Shown: piece by piece, positions 26,098 to 33,843 of the stretch
How the letters are laid out: every line of letters starts with the position of its first letter
How positions within the stretch are numbered: position 1 is the stretch's first letter
Assembly (NCBI GenBank): GCA_965203525.1
Contig: OZ241898.1
Location: 3,224,001 to 3,288,000 of the forward strand
From: WTFV01 sp965203525
GTDB lineage: Bacteria > Acidobacteriota > Vicinamibacteria > Vicinamibacterales > UBA8438
DNA length: 64,000 bases
Direction: 5' to 3'
The notes under the pieces: generated by a model
Told to the model about the DNA's origin: nothing
What the model saw: the letters and a program-made list of their open reading frames with translations, nothing else
Databases searched by the model: none
Made by a program: the position numbers and the translations under genes

Positions 26098-27270
26098 ATG
26101 ATTCAGCGGCGCCTCAAGCCTGCGCTCGACCGGCTCCTGGAAAGGAATCCCGCGGTGGTGCTGATCGGACCGCGGCAGGTCGGCAAGACGACGCTTGCGC
26201 GGGAGATTGCTCGCGAGCGAGACGCCGTCTACGTCGATCTGGAGCTGCCGAGCGATCTCGCCAAGCTCAACGACGTCGAACAGTACTGCGCCGAAAACGC
26301 CGACAAGCTGGTGATTCTCGACGAGGTGCACCGTGCGCCGGGATTGTTCGGCCCTCTGCGCAGCGTCATCGACGAGCGCCGGCGGACCGCGAAGCGGGCG
26401 GGGCACTTCCTGTTGCTCGGTTCGGCGTCCATCGATCTCCTGAGACAGTCCAGCGAGACGCTCGCCGGCCGTGTCGCCTATTGCGAGCTGCATCCTTTCG
26501 GCGTAGCGGAAGTCCCCGGCGATCGGCAGCGCCGGCTCTGGGCTCGCGGCGGGTTCCCGGAGAGCTGTCTCGCGCCGAGCGACGAGGACAGCCTCGACTG
26601 GCGGCTGGCCTTCATCCGGACCTACCTGGAACGCGACGTTCCGCAGCTCGGACCGCGTATTCCCGCCGCGACGTTGCGGCGGTTCTGGACGATGCTCGCC
26701 CACAACCAGGGGCAGACCCACAACGCGGCGGCGCTTGCGCGGGGGCTGGACGTCAACGGCGTCACGATCGCCCGCTATCTGGATCTGCTGGTCGACCTGC
26801 TGCTGGTCCGGCGCCTGCAGCCGTGGACGTCCAACCTGGGCCGGCGCCTCGTCAAGGCGCCGAAGGTCTATATCAGAGACAGCGGCGTGTGCCACGCGCT
26901 GCTGGGCATCGAGACCGTCGACGACCTGTTCGGTCATCCCGTCGTCGGCAGCAGTTGGGAAGGCTTCGTCGTCGAGAACGTCGTCGGCGTCCTGCCGGCG
27001 CGCGCGTCATGCGGTTACTATCGCACTTCCGGCGGCGCGGAAGTCGACCTCGTCGTCGATCTCGGCGGCGGCCGGATCTGGGCACTGGAGATCAAGCGCA
27101 GCTCCGCGCCCAAGATCTCCAGAGGGTTCCACAGCGCCTGCGAGGATTTGCGGCCTGCCCGCAGGTTCGTGGTTCACGGCGGCAACGAGAGCTTCCCGCT
27201 CGCGAAGGACGTCCGGGCGGTGACCGTGCGCGCGATGATGGACCTGATCGTCCAATCCGGTTCCCGCTGA
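26098..27270 (+). CDS. AAA+ ATPase with DUF4143 C-terminal domain
   Basis: 390 residues. The N-terminal ATPase has Walker A GPRQVGKTT (about residue 24), Walker B LVILDEVHRAP and sensor LLLGSASIDLL. The C-terminal DUF4143 part begins near residue 180 and ends in a restriction-endonuclease-like core: AEVDLVVDLGGGRIWALEIK gives the D...ExK pattern. These proteins are widespread, often in variable gene regions, and their cellular role is undefined. The leaderless start with the AT-rich promoter and lower local GC suggest acquisition by transfer. A second DUF4143 protein is encoded at 30509-31780. Confidence 0.85.
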   Translation: MIQRRLKPALDRLLERNPAVVLIGPRQVGKTTLAREIARERDAVYVDLELPSDLAKLNDVEQYCAENADKLVILDEVHRAPGLFGPLRSVIDERRRTAKRAGHFLLLGSASIDLLRQSSETLAGRVAYCELHPFGVAEVPGDRQRRLWARGGFPESCLAPSDEDSLDWRLAFIRTYLERDVPQLGPRIPAATLRRFWTMLAHNQGQTHNAAALARGLDVNGVTIARYLDLLVDLLLVRRLQPWTSNLGRRLVKAPKVYIRDSGVCHALLGIETVDDLFGHPVVGSSWEGFVVENVVGVLPARASCGYYRTSGGAEVDLVVDLGGGRIWALEIKRSSAPKISRGFHSACEDLRPARRFVVHGGNESFPLAKDVRAVTVRAMMDLIVQSGSR

Positions 27271-27369
27271 AGCCGTTGACCCGGTTCGACCGTACGCCCG
27301 GTGTTCCGATCCCGTTCCCGGCGTAGTATAGGCACTGCGGGCGGCGGCCGGCGCCGCCGCGGGACCCCG

Positions 27370-29847
27370 ATGGACGCCAGCACGTACGTCCGGCCGTCAC
27401 GGGAGGCCGCCCTGGAACTGGGCCGCGAGACCGATCTGCCGGCTCTCATGCGGCGGGCGGCGGCGTTGCGGGACGCCGGGTTCGGGCGCCCGGTCAGCTA
27501 CTCGCGCAAGGTGTTCGTTCCGCTCACGAAGCTGTGCCGGGACGTGTGCCACTACTGCACGTTCGCCCGGCCGCCGCGGCCCGGCGAACGGGCGTACATG
27601 ACGCTCGACGAGGTCGTCGACGTGGCGCGCCGCGGCGCCGCGGCCGGTTGCCGCGAGGCGCTGTTCACGCTGGGGGACAAGCCGGAGCTGCGCTACCCGC
27701 GGGCCCGCGCCGAGCTGGACGCGCTGGGCTACCCCACCACGATCGCCTATCTGGCGGCGGCGGCGCGGGCGGTGCGGGACGCCACCGGCCTCCTGCCGCA
27801 CGCCAACCCCGGCGTCGTGACGCGGGACGAGCTGCTCGCGTTGCGCGCGGCGTGTCCGTCCCAGGGTCTGATGCTGGAGAGCGCCTCCCGGCGGCTGCTG
27901 GAACGGGGCCGGGTCCACCACGGCTCGCCCGACAAGGATCCGGACGCGCGCCTGGAGACGCTGCGGGCGGCGGGGGAGCTGGCGATTCCGTACACTTCCG
28001 GCATCCTGATCGGGATCGGCGAGACCCGGCGGGAGCGCATCGAAGCGCTGCTGGCGCTGCGCGGCCTGCACGACGCGCACGGACACGTCCAGGAGATCAT
28101 CGTCCAGAACTTCCGGGCGAAGCCGGACACGCGCATGGCGCAGGCGCCCGAGCCGACGCTCGAGGACCTGCAGTGGACGATCGCCTGCGCGCGGTTGATC
28201 TTCGGTCCCGGCATGTCGATCCAGGCGCCGCCGAACCTGACCCCGGACCGCTTCGGCGCCCTGATCCGGGCCGGCATCAGCGACTGGGGAGGGGTGTCGC
28301 CGGTCACTCCGGATCACGTCAACCCGGAGGCGCCGTGGCCGCATCTGGAGCGGCTGGCGCGCGAGACCGCCCGCGAGGGGAAGGTGCTGACCGAGCGGCT
28401 GACGGTCTATCCGCCGTACGTCAGACGCCTCGAGCAGTGGGTGGCGGAACCGCTTCGGCCGGCCGTCCGGCGGGCCTCCGACGCGGAGGGGTTCGCCCGC
28501 GAGAGCGCGTGGTCGCCCGGCGACCCCGACGCGGCGCTGCCGGCGCTCGCGGACCGTCTCGAGGAACCGGCCGCGCCGGCGCCGGCCGCCACGGTGCGGG
28601 CGCTGTGCGGCCGGGCCGCGCGCGGCGGCGGACTGGACGAATCGGAAATCGAGACGCTCTTCTCCGCGCGGGGCGACGATCTGGTGGCCGTCGTGCGGGC
28701 GGCCGACGCGCTGCGGCGCGAAGTCAACGGCGACGAGGTCACCTACGTCGTCAACCGCAACGTCAACTACACCAACGTCTGCTACTTCCGCTGCCGGTTC
28801 TGCGCCTTCTCGAAGGGGAAGCTGAGCGAGAACCTGCGGGGCGCCCCCTACGACCTCGATCTCGACGAGATCGCCCGCCGCGGCGTGGAGGCGTGGGAGC
28901 GCGGGGCCACCGAAGTGTGCATGCAGGGGGGCATCCATCCGGAGTACACCGGGGCCACCTATCTGGACATCTGCCGCGCCGTCAAGGCGGCGGCGCCGGA
29001 GCTGCACGTCCACGCCTTCTCGCCGCTGGAGGTCTGGCAGGGCGCGGCCACCCTCGGCGTGCCGCTCGAGGCGTTCCTGCGGCGCCTGCGGGCGGCCGGG
29101 CTCGGGACCTTGCCAGGCACCGCGGCCGAGGTGCTCGACGACGAAGTCCGGCGGGAGCTGTGCCCCGACAAGCTGACGGCGGGGCAGTGGATCGAAGTGA
29201 TGGAGACCGCGCACCGGGTCGGGTTCCGGACGACGGCGACCATCATGTACGGCCACGTCGACCGGCCCCGGCACTGGGCCCGGCACCTCGCGCGCATCCG
29301 GGCGCTGCAGGCGCGCACCGGCGGGTTCACCGAGTTCGTGCCGCTGCCCTTCGTGCACATGGAGGCGCCGATCTACCGGCAGGGGCTGGCGCGCCGCGGC
29401 CCGACGTTCCGCGAGTCGCTGCTGATGCACGCCGTCGCCCGGCTGGCGCTGCACCCGCTGGTGCCGAACGTCCAGGCGTCCTGGGTGAAGATGGGGCCGC
29501 GCGGCGTGCGCGCGTGCCTGCGCGCCGGGGTGAACGACCTCGGCGGCACGCTGATGAACGAGAGCATCACGCGGGCGGCCGGGGCCGGGTTCGGCCAGGA
29601 GCTGCCGCCGGAACGGATGGAGGCACTGATCCGCGGGGCGGGACGCCGTCCGCGGCAGCGCTCCACCACGTACGGCGAGCCGCCCGCCGCGCAGACGGCC
29701 CGCTCGTTCCGCGCCGCGGCTCTGCGCCCGGTGGCGCCGGCGCCGGGTCCCGCCCGGGCGCGGGACGGCGGGCGGGCGGCGCTGGTCCGGCCCGGACTCG
29801 ATCCGGACGCCGGGCAGGTCACTCTTCGGAATCCCGGGACAGCTTGA
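27370..29847 (+). CDS. fbiC: Bifunctional FO synthase (fused CofG and CofH radical SAM halves)
   Basis: 825 residues. Makes 7,8-didemethyl-8-hydroxy-5-deazariboflavin, the chromophore of coenzyme F420, from tyrosine and a ribityl-pyrimidine. The N-terminal CofG half carries CRDVCHYCTF (CxxxCxxC) near residue 56 and PHANPGV; the C-terminal CofH half carries CYFRCRFCAF near residue 475, QGGIHPEY and HAFSPLEV. A low-similarity linker joins them. Fusion is the actinobacterial FbiC arrangement, whereas archaea and cyanobacteria usually have two genes. No fbiA, fbiB or cofC is in the window. A short protein gene follows 16 bases downstream. Confidence 0.93.
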   Translation: MDASTYVRPSREAALELGRETDLPALMRRAAALRDAGFGRPVSYSRKVFVPLTKLCRDVCHYCTFARPPRPGERAYMTLDEVVDVARRGAAAGCREALFTLGDKPELRYPRARAELDALGYPTTIAYLAAAARAVRDATGLLPHANPGVVTRDELLALRAACPSQGLMLESASRRLLERGRVHHGSPDKDPDARLETLRAAGELAIPYTSGILIGIGETRRERIEALLALRGLHDAHGHVQEIIVQNFRAKPDTRMAQAPEPTLEDLQWTIACARLIFGPGMSIQAPPNLTPDRFGALIRAGISDWGGVSPVTPDHVNPEAPWPHLERLARETAREGKVLTERLTVYPPYVRRLEQWVAEPLRPAVRRASDAEGFARESAWSPGDPDAALPALADRLEEPAAPAPAATVRALCGRAARGGGLDESEIETLFSARGDDLVAVVRAADALRREVNGDEVTYVVNRNVNYTNVCYFRCRFCAFSKGKLSENLRGAPYDLDLDEIARRGVEAWERGATEVCMQGGIHPEYTGATYLDICRAVKAAAPELHVHAFSPLEVWQGAATLGVPLEAFLRRLRAAGLGTLPGTAAEVLDDEVRRELCPDKLTAGQWIEVMETAHRVGFRTTATIMYGHVDRPRHWARHLARIRALQARTGGFTEFVPLPFVHMEAPIYRQGLARRGPTFRESLLMHAVARLALHPLVPNVQASWVKMGPRGVRACLRAGVNDLGGTLMNESITRAAGAGFGQELPPERMEALIRGAGRRPRQRSTTYGEPPAAQTARSFRAAALRPVAPAPGPARARDGGRAALVRPGLDPDAGQVTLRNPGTA

Positions 29848-29863
29848 AAGAGGAGGCGAATCG

Positions 29864-30409
29864 ATGAGCGTGGACGTCCGCGACCTGTTCGACAAGGCGT
29901 TGCAGCGGCCCGCCGTCAGTGTGCCGGCGGCCCTGGCGGTGGTGCTGGCGATCGGGTTCTTCGGGTGGTCGTACTCCTGCCCCTGCAACTACACGCCGGG
30001 GGCGTACCTGTTCGGCGCCGAGCAAGAGGAGCCGGTGAGCGACTGGACGTTCGCGAACCGGGTGACGCTGTGCCAGATCCAGGTCCCCGCCGGCCTGCTG
30101 CCGCACGCCATCAACCTGAACTGCTTCGCCACGGAGAGCGGCGACCTGTACCTGAGCTGCTCGAACTGCGACGGCAAGCGCTGGTCCGGCTACGCGGTCG
30201 AGGACGGCCGGGCGCGGCTGCGGCTGGACGGCGCTGTCTACCCGGTCACGCTCACCCGCGCCCTGGACCCGGACGAGCTGGACACGGCGTGGGCGGCCAG
30301 GCTCGGCAAGCTGCACGCGCTGGAGGAGCCGGCCAACCCGCCCGCGCCGCTCGGCACGCCGCGGCCGGACCACTGGTGGTCGTTCCGCGTCGTGTCGCGC
30401 AGCAGCTAG
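29864..30409 (+). CDS. Membrane-anchored protein, possibly of the F420-binding split-barrel (FDOR/Ddn-like) fold
   Basis: 181 residues, with a GAGGCGA ribosome site and 16 bases from the FO synthase stop, so probably one transcript. Residues about 18-36 form one membrane helix; the rest would be outside, with paired cysteines (YSCPCNY, LSCSNC). The segment DLYLSCSNCDGKRWSGYAVEDGRARLRLDG... followed by a DPDELDTAW-type helix matches the strand order I expect for split-barrel flavin or deazaflavin oxidoreductases. Together with its neighbour this suggests an F420-dependent enzyme at the membrane. That assignment is inference; no named family is certain. Confidence 0.55.
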   Translation: MSVDVRDLFDKALQRPAVSVPAALAVVLAIGFFGWSYSCPCNYTPGAYLFGAEQEEPVSDWTFANRVTLCQIQVPAGLLPHAINLNCFATESGDLYLSCSNCDGKRWSGYAVEDGRARLRLDGAVYPVTLTRALDPDELDTAWAARLGKLHALEEPANPPAPLGTPRPDHWWSFRVVSRSS

Positions 30410-30508
30410 CCGACCCGATCCGTCCGGACGGGACAGGTGCCGGCCGGCGGACCGGGAAGCCCGCCCGGGTGACGACGGTTCCGGCCGGCGCCGGGCGGTC
30501 TGCCGGCG

Positions 30509-31780
30509 TCAGGCGGTCAGCAGCCCCGCCGGAACGACGCCGATGCCGTCGGCGCGGCGGTACGCCTCGTTGCCGGTGGTGATGACGGCGGCGTCGAGCA
30601 GATCGGGGCCGATGCGGTCGCCGAGCCACTTGAGATGCCGGATGTCCGCGTCGTCCACGGTCGCGGAGAGCTTCACCTCGAGGGCGACGACGCGGCCGTC
30701 GCGGCGCTCGATGACAAGGTCGATCTCGTGTTCGCCGCCGCGCGTCCGGAGGTGTCCGACGCGGGCCTCGTTGGCCTGCGCGTAGGTCCTGGCCGAGAGC
30801 GTGACGAGCGATTCGAACAGCGAGCCGAGCAGGGTGCCGTCCCGCGGGATGGGCGGCCCCGCGGCGGCGCCGTCGACGAGCGCCCCGGTGTCGACGCCGA
30901 GGAGCCGGGCCGCCAGCGCGGGATCGGCGAGCTGGTGGACGGGGGCGGCGGCCAGCCGCCGCAGCCGGTTCCTGGTCGGCGTCCAGGCGGGAAGCGGTTC
31001 GATGATCCACAGTTGCTCCAGGGCGGCGCGGTAGGGGTGCGTGGTCGTCTTCGCCGGTTTGTCGGATTCGCCGGCGGAGGCCGCGTCGCGGATCGTCTCG
31101 TAGGACGCCGTCGTCGAGCACGCGGCGGCGTACGCGGTGAGCCACCGGCGCAGCGCGCCGGCGTTTCGGAAGCGGGTTCCGAGCTCGACGAATTCCCGTT
31201 CCACGATGCGGTCGACGTAGCCGTCGAGTTGCGCGCGGAGCAGACGGCCGGCGTGGTTCCGCAACGCCGGGAAGCCCGACCGCGTGATCTCCTGCGCGTA
31301 GTCGGTCAGCGCAAGCCGCGTCGCGCCGGCGAGCGTCGGCCGCCTGCCCGTGAGCAGGGCGGCGAGACTGACGGTGGGGGTGGTCAGGCCGCGTTCGGCA
31401 AGCGCCATGGGCCGCATGCGCACGGTGACGATCCGTCCTGCGCCGGAGTGCGTCGGCGCGCCACGCGGCGCGGCCGACCCGGTCAACAGGAATCGCGACG
31501 GTTCCGGATCGCGGTCGACCGCCCGCCGCACGAGGTCCCACGAGGTGGGCAGGCGCTGCCATTCGTCGATCAGGATGGGCGGGTCTCCGGTGGTGAGGCG
31601 CGCCGGCGCGGCGCGGGCGATCGCGAGCCGGCCGGGGTCGTCGAGCCGGTGGACCGTGCGGGCCCGACGAAGCGCGGTCTCGGTCTTGCCGACCGCCTTG
31701 GGGCCTTCCAGAGACACCGCCGGCAGTCCCCCGACGAGCGCATCGAGTTCGGCGTCCACGATCCGCGACCGGTACTCCAC
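30509..31780 (-). CDS. AAA+ ATPase with DUF4143 C-terminal domain (second, divergent copy)
   Basis: 423 residues from a GTG start. Walker A is LEGPKAVGKTE, Walker B PPILIDEWQRLP, sensor FLLTGSAAP. The C-terminal part has GSLFESLVTLSARTYAQ and the nuclease-like core HEIDLVIERRDGRVVALEVK. It is only distantly related to the DUF4143 protein at 26098. Immediately upstream lie three 23-base repeats and then the insertion sequence, so its promoter region has been rearranged. Role unknown. Confidence 0.83.
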   Translation of the reverse strand: MEYRSRIVDAELDALVGGLPAVSLEGPKAVGKTETALRRARTVHRLDDPGRLAIARAAPARLTTGDPPILIDEWQRLPTSWDLVRRAVDRDPEPSRFLLTGSAAPRGAPTHSGAGRIVTVRMRPMALAERGLTTPTVSLAALLTGRRPTLAGATRLALTDYAQEITRSGFPALRNHAGRLLRAQLDGYVDRIVEREFVELGTRFRNAGALRRWLTAYAAACSTTASYETIRDAASAGESDKPAKTTTHPYRAALEQLWIIEPLPAWTPTRNRLRRLAAAPVHQLADPALAARLLGVDTGALVDGAAAGPPIPRDGTLLGSLFESLVTLSARTYAQANEARVGHLRTRGGEHEIDLVIERRDGRVVALEVKLSATVDDADIRHLKWLGDRIGPDLLDAAVITTGNEAYRRADGIGVVPAGLLTA

Positions 31781-31798
31781 GGCGCTTACGATACCAGA

Positions 31799-31872
31799 TG
31801 GACGGCGTTTACGCTCCCGATTGGACGGCGTTTACGCTCCCGATTGGACGGCGTTTACGCTCCCGATTGGAC
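31799..31872 (-). repeat. Three 23-base tandem repeats plus a partial, upstream of the DUF4143 gene
   Basis: tggacggcgtttacgctcc plus cgat repeats at 31799, 31822 and 31845, then a truncated fourth at 31868 that ends at the insertion sequence. A related segment (gtaagcgccgtgga on the minus strand) overlaps the start of the DUF4143 gene, so the unit may derive from that start region. The sequence resumes with cgattggac on the far side of the insertion sequence. Confidence 0.85.
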
Positions 31873-31975
31873 GGGTGCACGTCAGATTTGTGAGGGACCG
31901 CCATCGGGGGTGCAGGGCAGGGCGAGATCGGCCGACAACTTCAGTAGACCGGCTGTTCACTGGAGGAGTCCGACC

Positions 31976-32419
31976 ATGCCCGAGGAATCGATCGCCGCGC
32001 TCGAACAGCGCCGCGCCCACCTGTGCCGGCAGTTGGCCTCGATCGGCGAGATGCGTTCGGGGTCGCTGATGGCGCGTTGCCGGCGCTGCGGCAAGACCGG
32101 CTGCGGCTGCGCCCCGCCGGGGAAGGCACAGCGGGGTCCGGTGCTGTCGCTGACGCGCAAGGAGTCGGGGAAGACGGTGACCCGGATCATTCCGGCGCGG
32201 GCGGCGGAGCAAGCCTGGGCCGAGGCGGCCGAGTATCGGCGGTTCCGGCGCCTGTCGCAGGAGTTGATCGAAGCCAGCGACGCGCTGAGCGAGGCCCGGC
32301 TGCGGGCCGGGAGCGGGAGCGGGCGGGACCCCGCGGCGGCGGCAGCCGGCGCGGGAAAAAAGGGGGCTGCGAGAAGACGCTCGCGGGCGAAATCGACGCC
32401 GAAATCGATGCCCTGGTAA
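31976..32419 (+). CDS. ISKra4 upstream ORF (DUF6788-type protein)
   Basis: 147 residues when read without frameshift. It matches the small first ORF of ISKra4 elements: MARCRRCGKTGCGCAPPGK is the typical Cys-rich, possibly zinc-binding start, followed by VLSLTRKESGKTVTRIIP and a helical segment AEYRRFRRLSQELIEAS. GGAGGAG lies a few bases before the ATG. Residues after about 129 follow the slippery site and are not conserved. It is both a product on its own and the N-terminus of the fusion. Confidence 0.8.
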   Translation: MPEESIAALEQRRAHLCRQLASIGEMRSGSLMARCRRCGKTGCGCAPPGKAQRGPVLSLTRKESGKTVTRIIPARAAEQAWAEAAEYRRFRRLSQELIEASDALSEARLRAGSGSGRDPAAAAAGAGKKGAARRRSRAKSTPKSMPW

Positions 32420-33702
32420 GGTCGAAGACGGCCGGCGGCCCGGATTTCGAGGCCTTCGAGCAAGCCGTCCGCCGCCGGGCGCTCGACACGGCCGCGCGGT
32501 CGGTCGAGCGCCGGCTGAACGCGGACTGCGCCGACCACCAGGATTCGACCGTGCGGTGCGCCTGCGGACGAAAGGCGCGCTACGCCGGCCGCCGTCCGAA
32601 GACGTTTCTGAGCGTGTTGGGGCCGTTGCGGCTGGAACGCGCCTGCTACCACTGCGACGCCTGCCGCACGGGCATCTGTCCGCGCGACCGGGCGTTGGGT
32701 CTGGAAGGCACTTCGTTGTCGCCCGCCACCACGCGGATGGTGGGGGCGGCGGCGGCCGAGGTCAGCTTCGACAAGGCGGGCGAACTGGTGGGGGCGTGCG
32801 CCGGGGTGCGGGTCGAGACCAAACAGGTCGAGCGCACGGCCGAGGCCCTGGGACGCCAGGTCGCCGCCGACGAACGCACCGTGACCGAGCCGGCGCCCGC
32901 CCCCGCGCCGACGATGTACCTGGGGCTGGACGGCACCGGCGTGCCGGTGCGCCCCTCCGAGGTCGAGGGCCGCCCCGGAAAGCAGCCGGACGGCTCGGCC
33001 AGGACCCGCGAGGTCAAGCTGGTCACCGTCTGGACGGCCGAATCGCGCGACAAACGGGGCCGGCCCGTGCGCGACCCCGGATCGGTCAGCTACAACGCCG
33101 CCGTCGAGAGCGCGGCCGGCCGCGACACCGACCCGCGGCCGGCCCCGTTCGCGCAACGGGTGTATCGCGAGGCGCAACGGCGCGGCTTCGACGCCGCCGA
33201 ACGCCGCGTCGTCCTCGGCGACGGCGCCCCCTGGATCTGGAATCTGGCCGGCGAGCAGTTTCCAGGCGCCACCGAAATCGTCGACGTCTACCATGCCAGG
33301 CAGCATCTGTCCGACGTGGCCAAGACCCTCTACGGCCCCGGCACCGACCGCGCCGACGCCTGGGCCAGGCAGCGGAAGGACGAGTTGGACGCCGGACGGC
33401 TGCGCGCGATCGTGGCCGAACTGCGGTCCCACACCGAGACCACCGACGCCGCGCGCCGGTGCCTCGACTACGTGGTGCGCAACCGCCGCCGGATGCGCTA
33501 TCCGCGGTTCCGCGCCCAAGGCCTGTGCGTCTCTTCGGGCGTGGTCGAGGCCGGCTGCAAGCGGGTCGTCGGCGCACGGTTGAAGCGCGCCGGCATGCGC
33601 TGGACCGTCGCCGGCGCCAACGCCATCATCGCCCTGCGCTGCTGCCAGCTCAGTGGCCGCTTCGAGGACTTCTGGGAGCGACGAGCCGCCAGAGCCGCCT
33701 GA
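31976..33702 (+). CDS. ISKra4-family transposase (frameshift fusion product)
   Basis: Predicted product of about 575 residues: 129 from the first ORF, then 446 in the -1 frame. The downstream part has a zinc-ribbon-like segment (RCACGRKARYAGRR ... ACYHCDACRTGICPRD), then the DDE catalytic domain: TMYLGLDGTGVPVR (first Asp), VVLGDGAPWIWNLAG with VDVYHARQHL (second Asp region) and a late Glu in SSGVVEAGCKRVVGARLK. No frameshift damage is visible, so the element may be active. Without slippage the transposase ORF has no good start of its own. Confidence 0.87.
32356..32362 (+). promoter_or_regulatory. Programmed -1 frameshift site A_AAA_AAG
   Basis: The heptamer a-aaa-aag is in the exact phase of the first ORF (codons gga aaa aag). 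Slipping back one base continues in the frame of the transposase ORF. A G-run and GC-rich sequence follow that could form the stimulating structure. The first ORF would otherwise stop at 32419. Confidence 0.85.
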
Positions 33703-33745
33703 CGGTCCTCACAAATCTGACGTGCACCCCGATTGGACGCTGCGC

Positions 33746-33773
33746 TTGACAATGCCGGCGCGGTGCTCACAAT
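33746..33773 (+). promoter_or_regulatory. Sigma-70-like promoter just outside the IS right end
   Basis: Consensus TTGACA at 33746-33751 and CACAAT at 33768-33773, 16 bases apart, 17 bases beyond the IS end. It would drive the DUF1800/DUF1501 pair beginning at 33844. It lies outside the IS, so it appears to be the original promoter, now separated from its upstream sequence. Confidence 0.5.
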
Positions 33774-33843
33774 GAAGGGATCCCGGATGCGGGGGGAGCC
33801 GTCCCGTCCGCGGGAGCGGCGCGGGCAGGAGGGAGACCGACCC

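Larger units (their letters stand above)
31873..33729 (+). mobile_element. Complete ISKra4-family insertion sequence
   Basis: About 1857 bases bounded by perfect 23-base inverted repeats (left gggtgcacgtcagatttgtg..., right its complement ending at 33729). The flanks carry a 9-base direct repeat, cgattggac, at 31864-31872 and 33730-33738, the likely target duplication, although the site lies in a tandem repeat containing that word. Two overlapping ORFs joined by a -1 frameshift site encode the transposase. It landed between two divergently transcribed genes. A diverged remnant of the same family is at 43547-43630. Confidence 0.9.

Noticed and set aside
27397..29988. 863-codon open frame opposite the FO synthase gene
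   Set aside because: Shadow frame caused by high GC third positions; the protein is low-complexity Arg/Pro/Gly and the plus-strand gene has full motifs.
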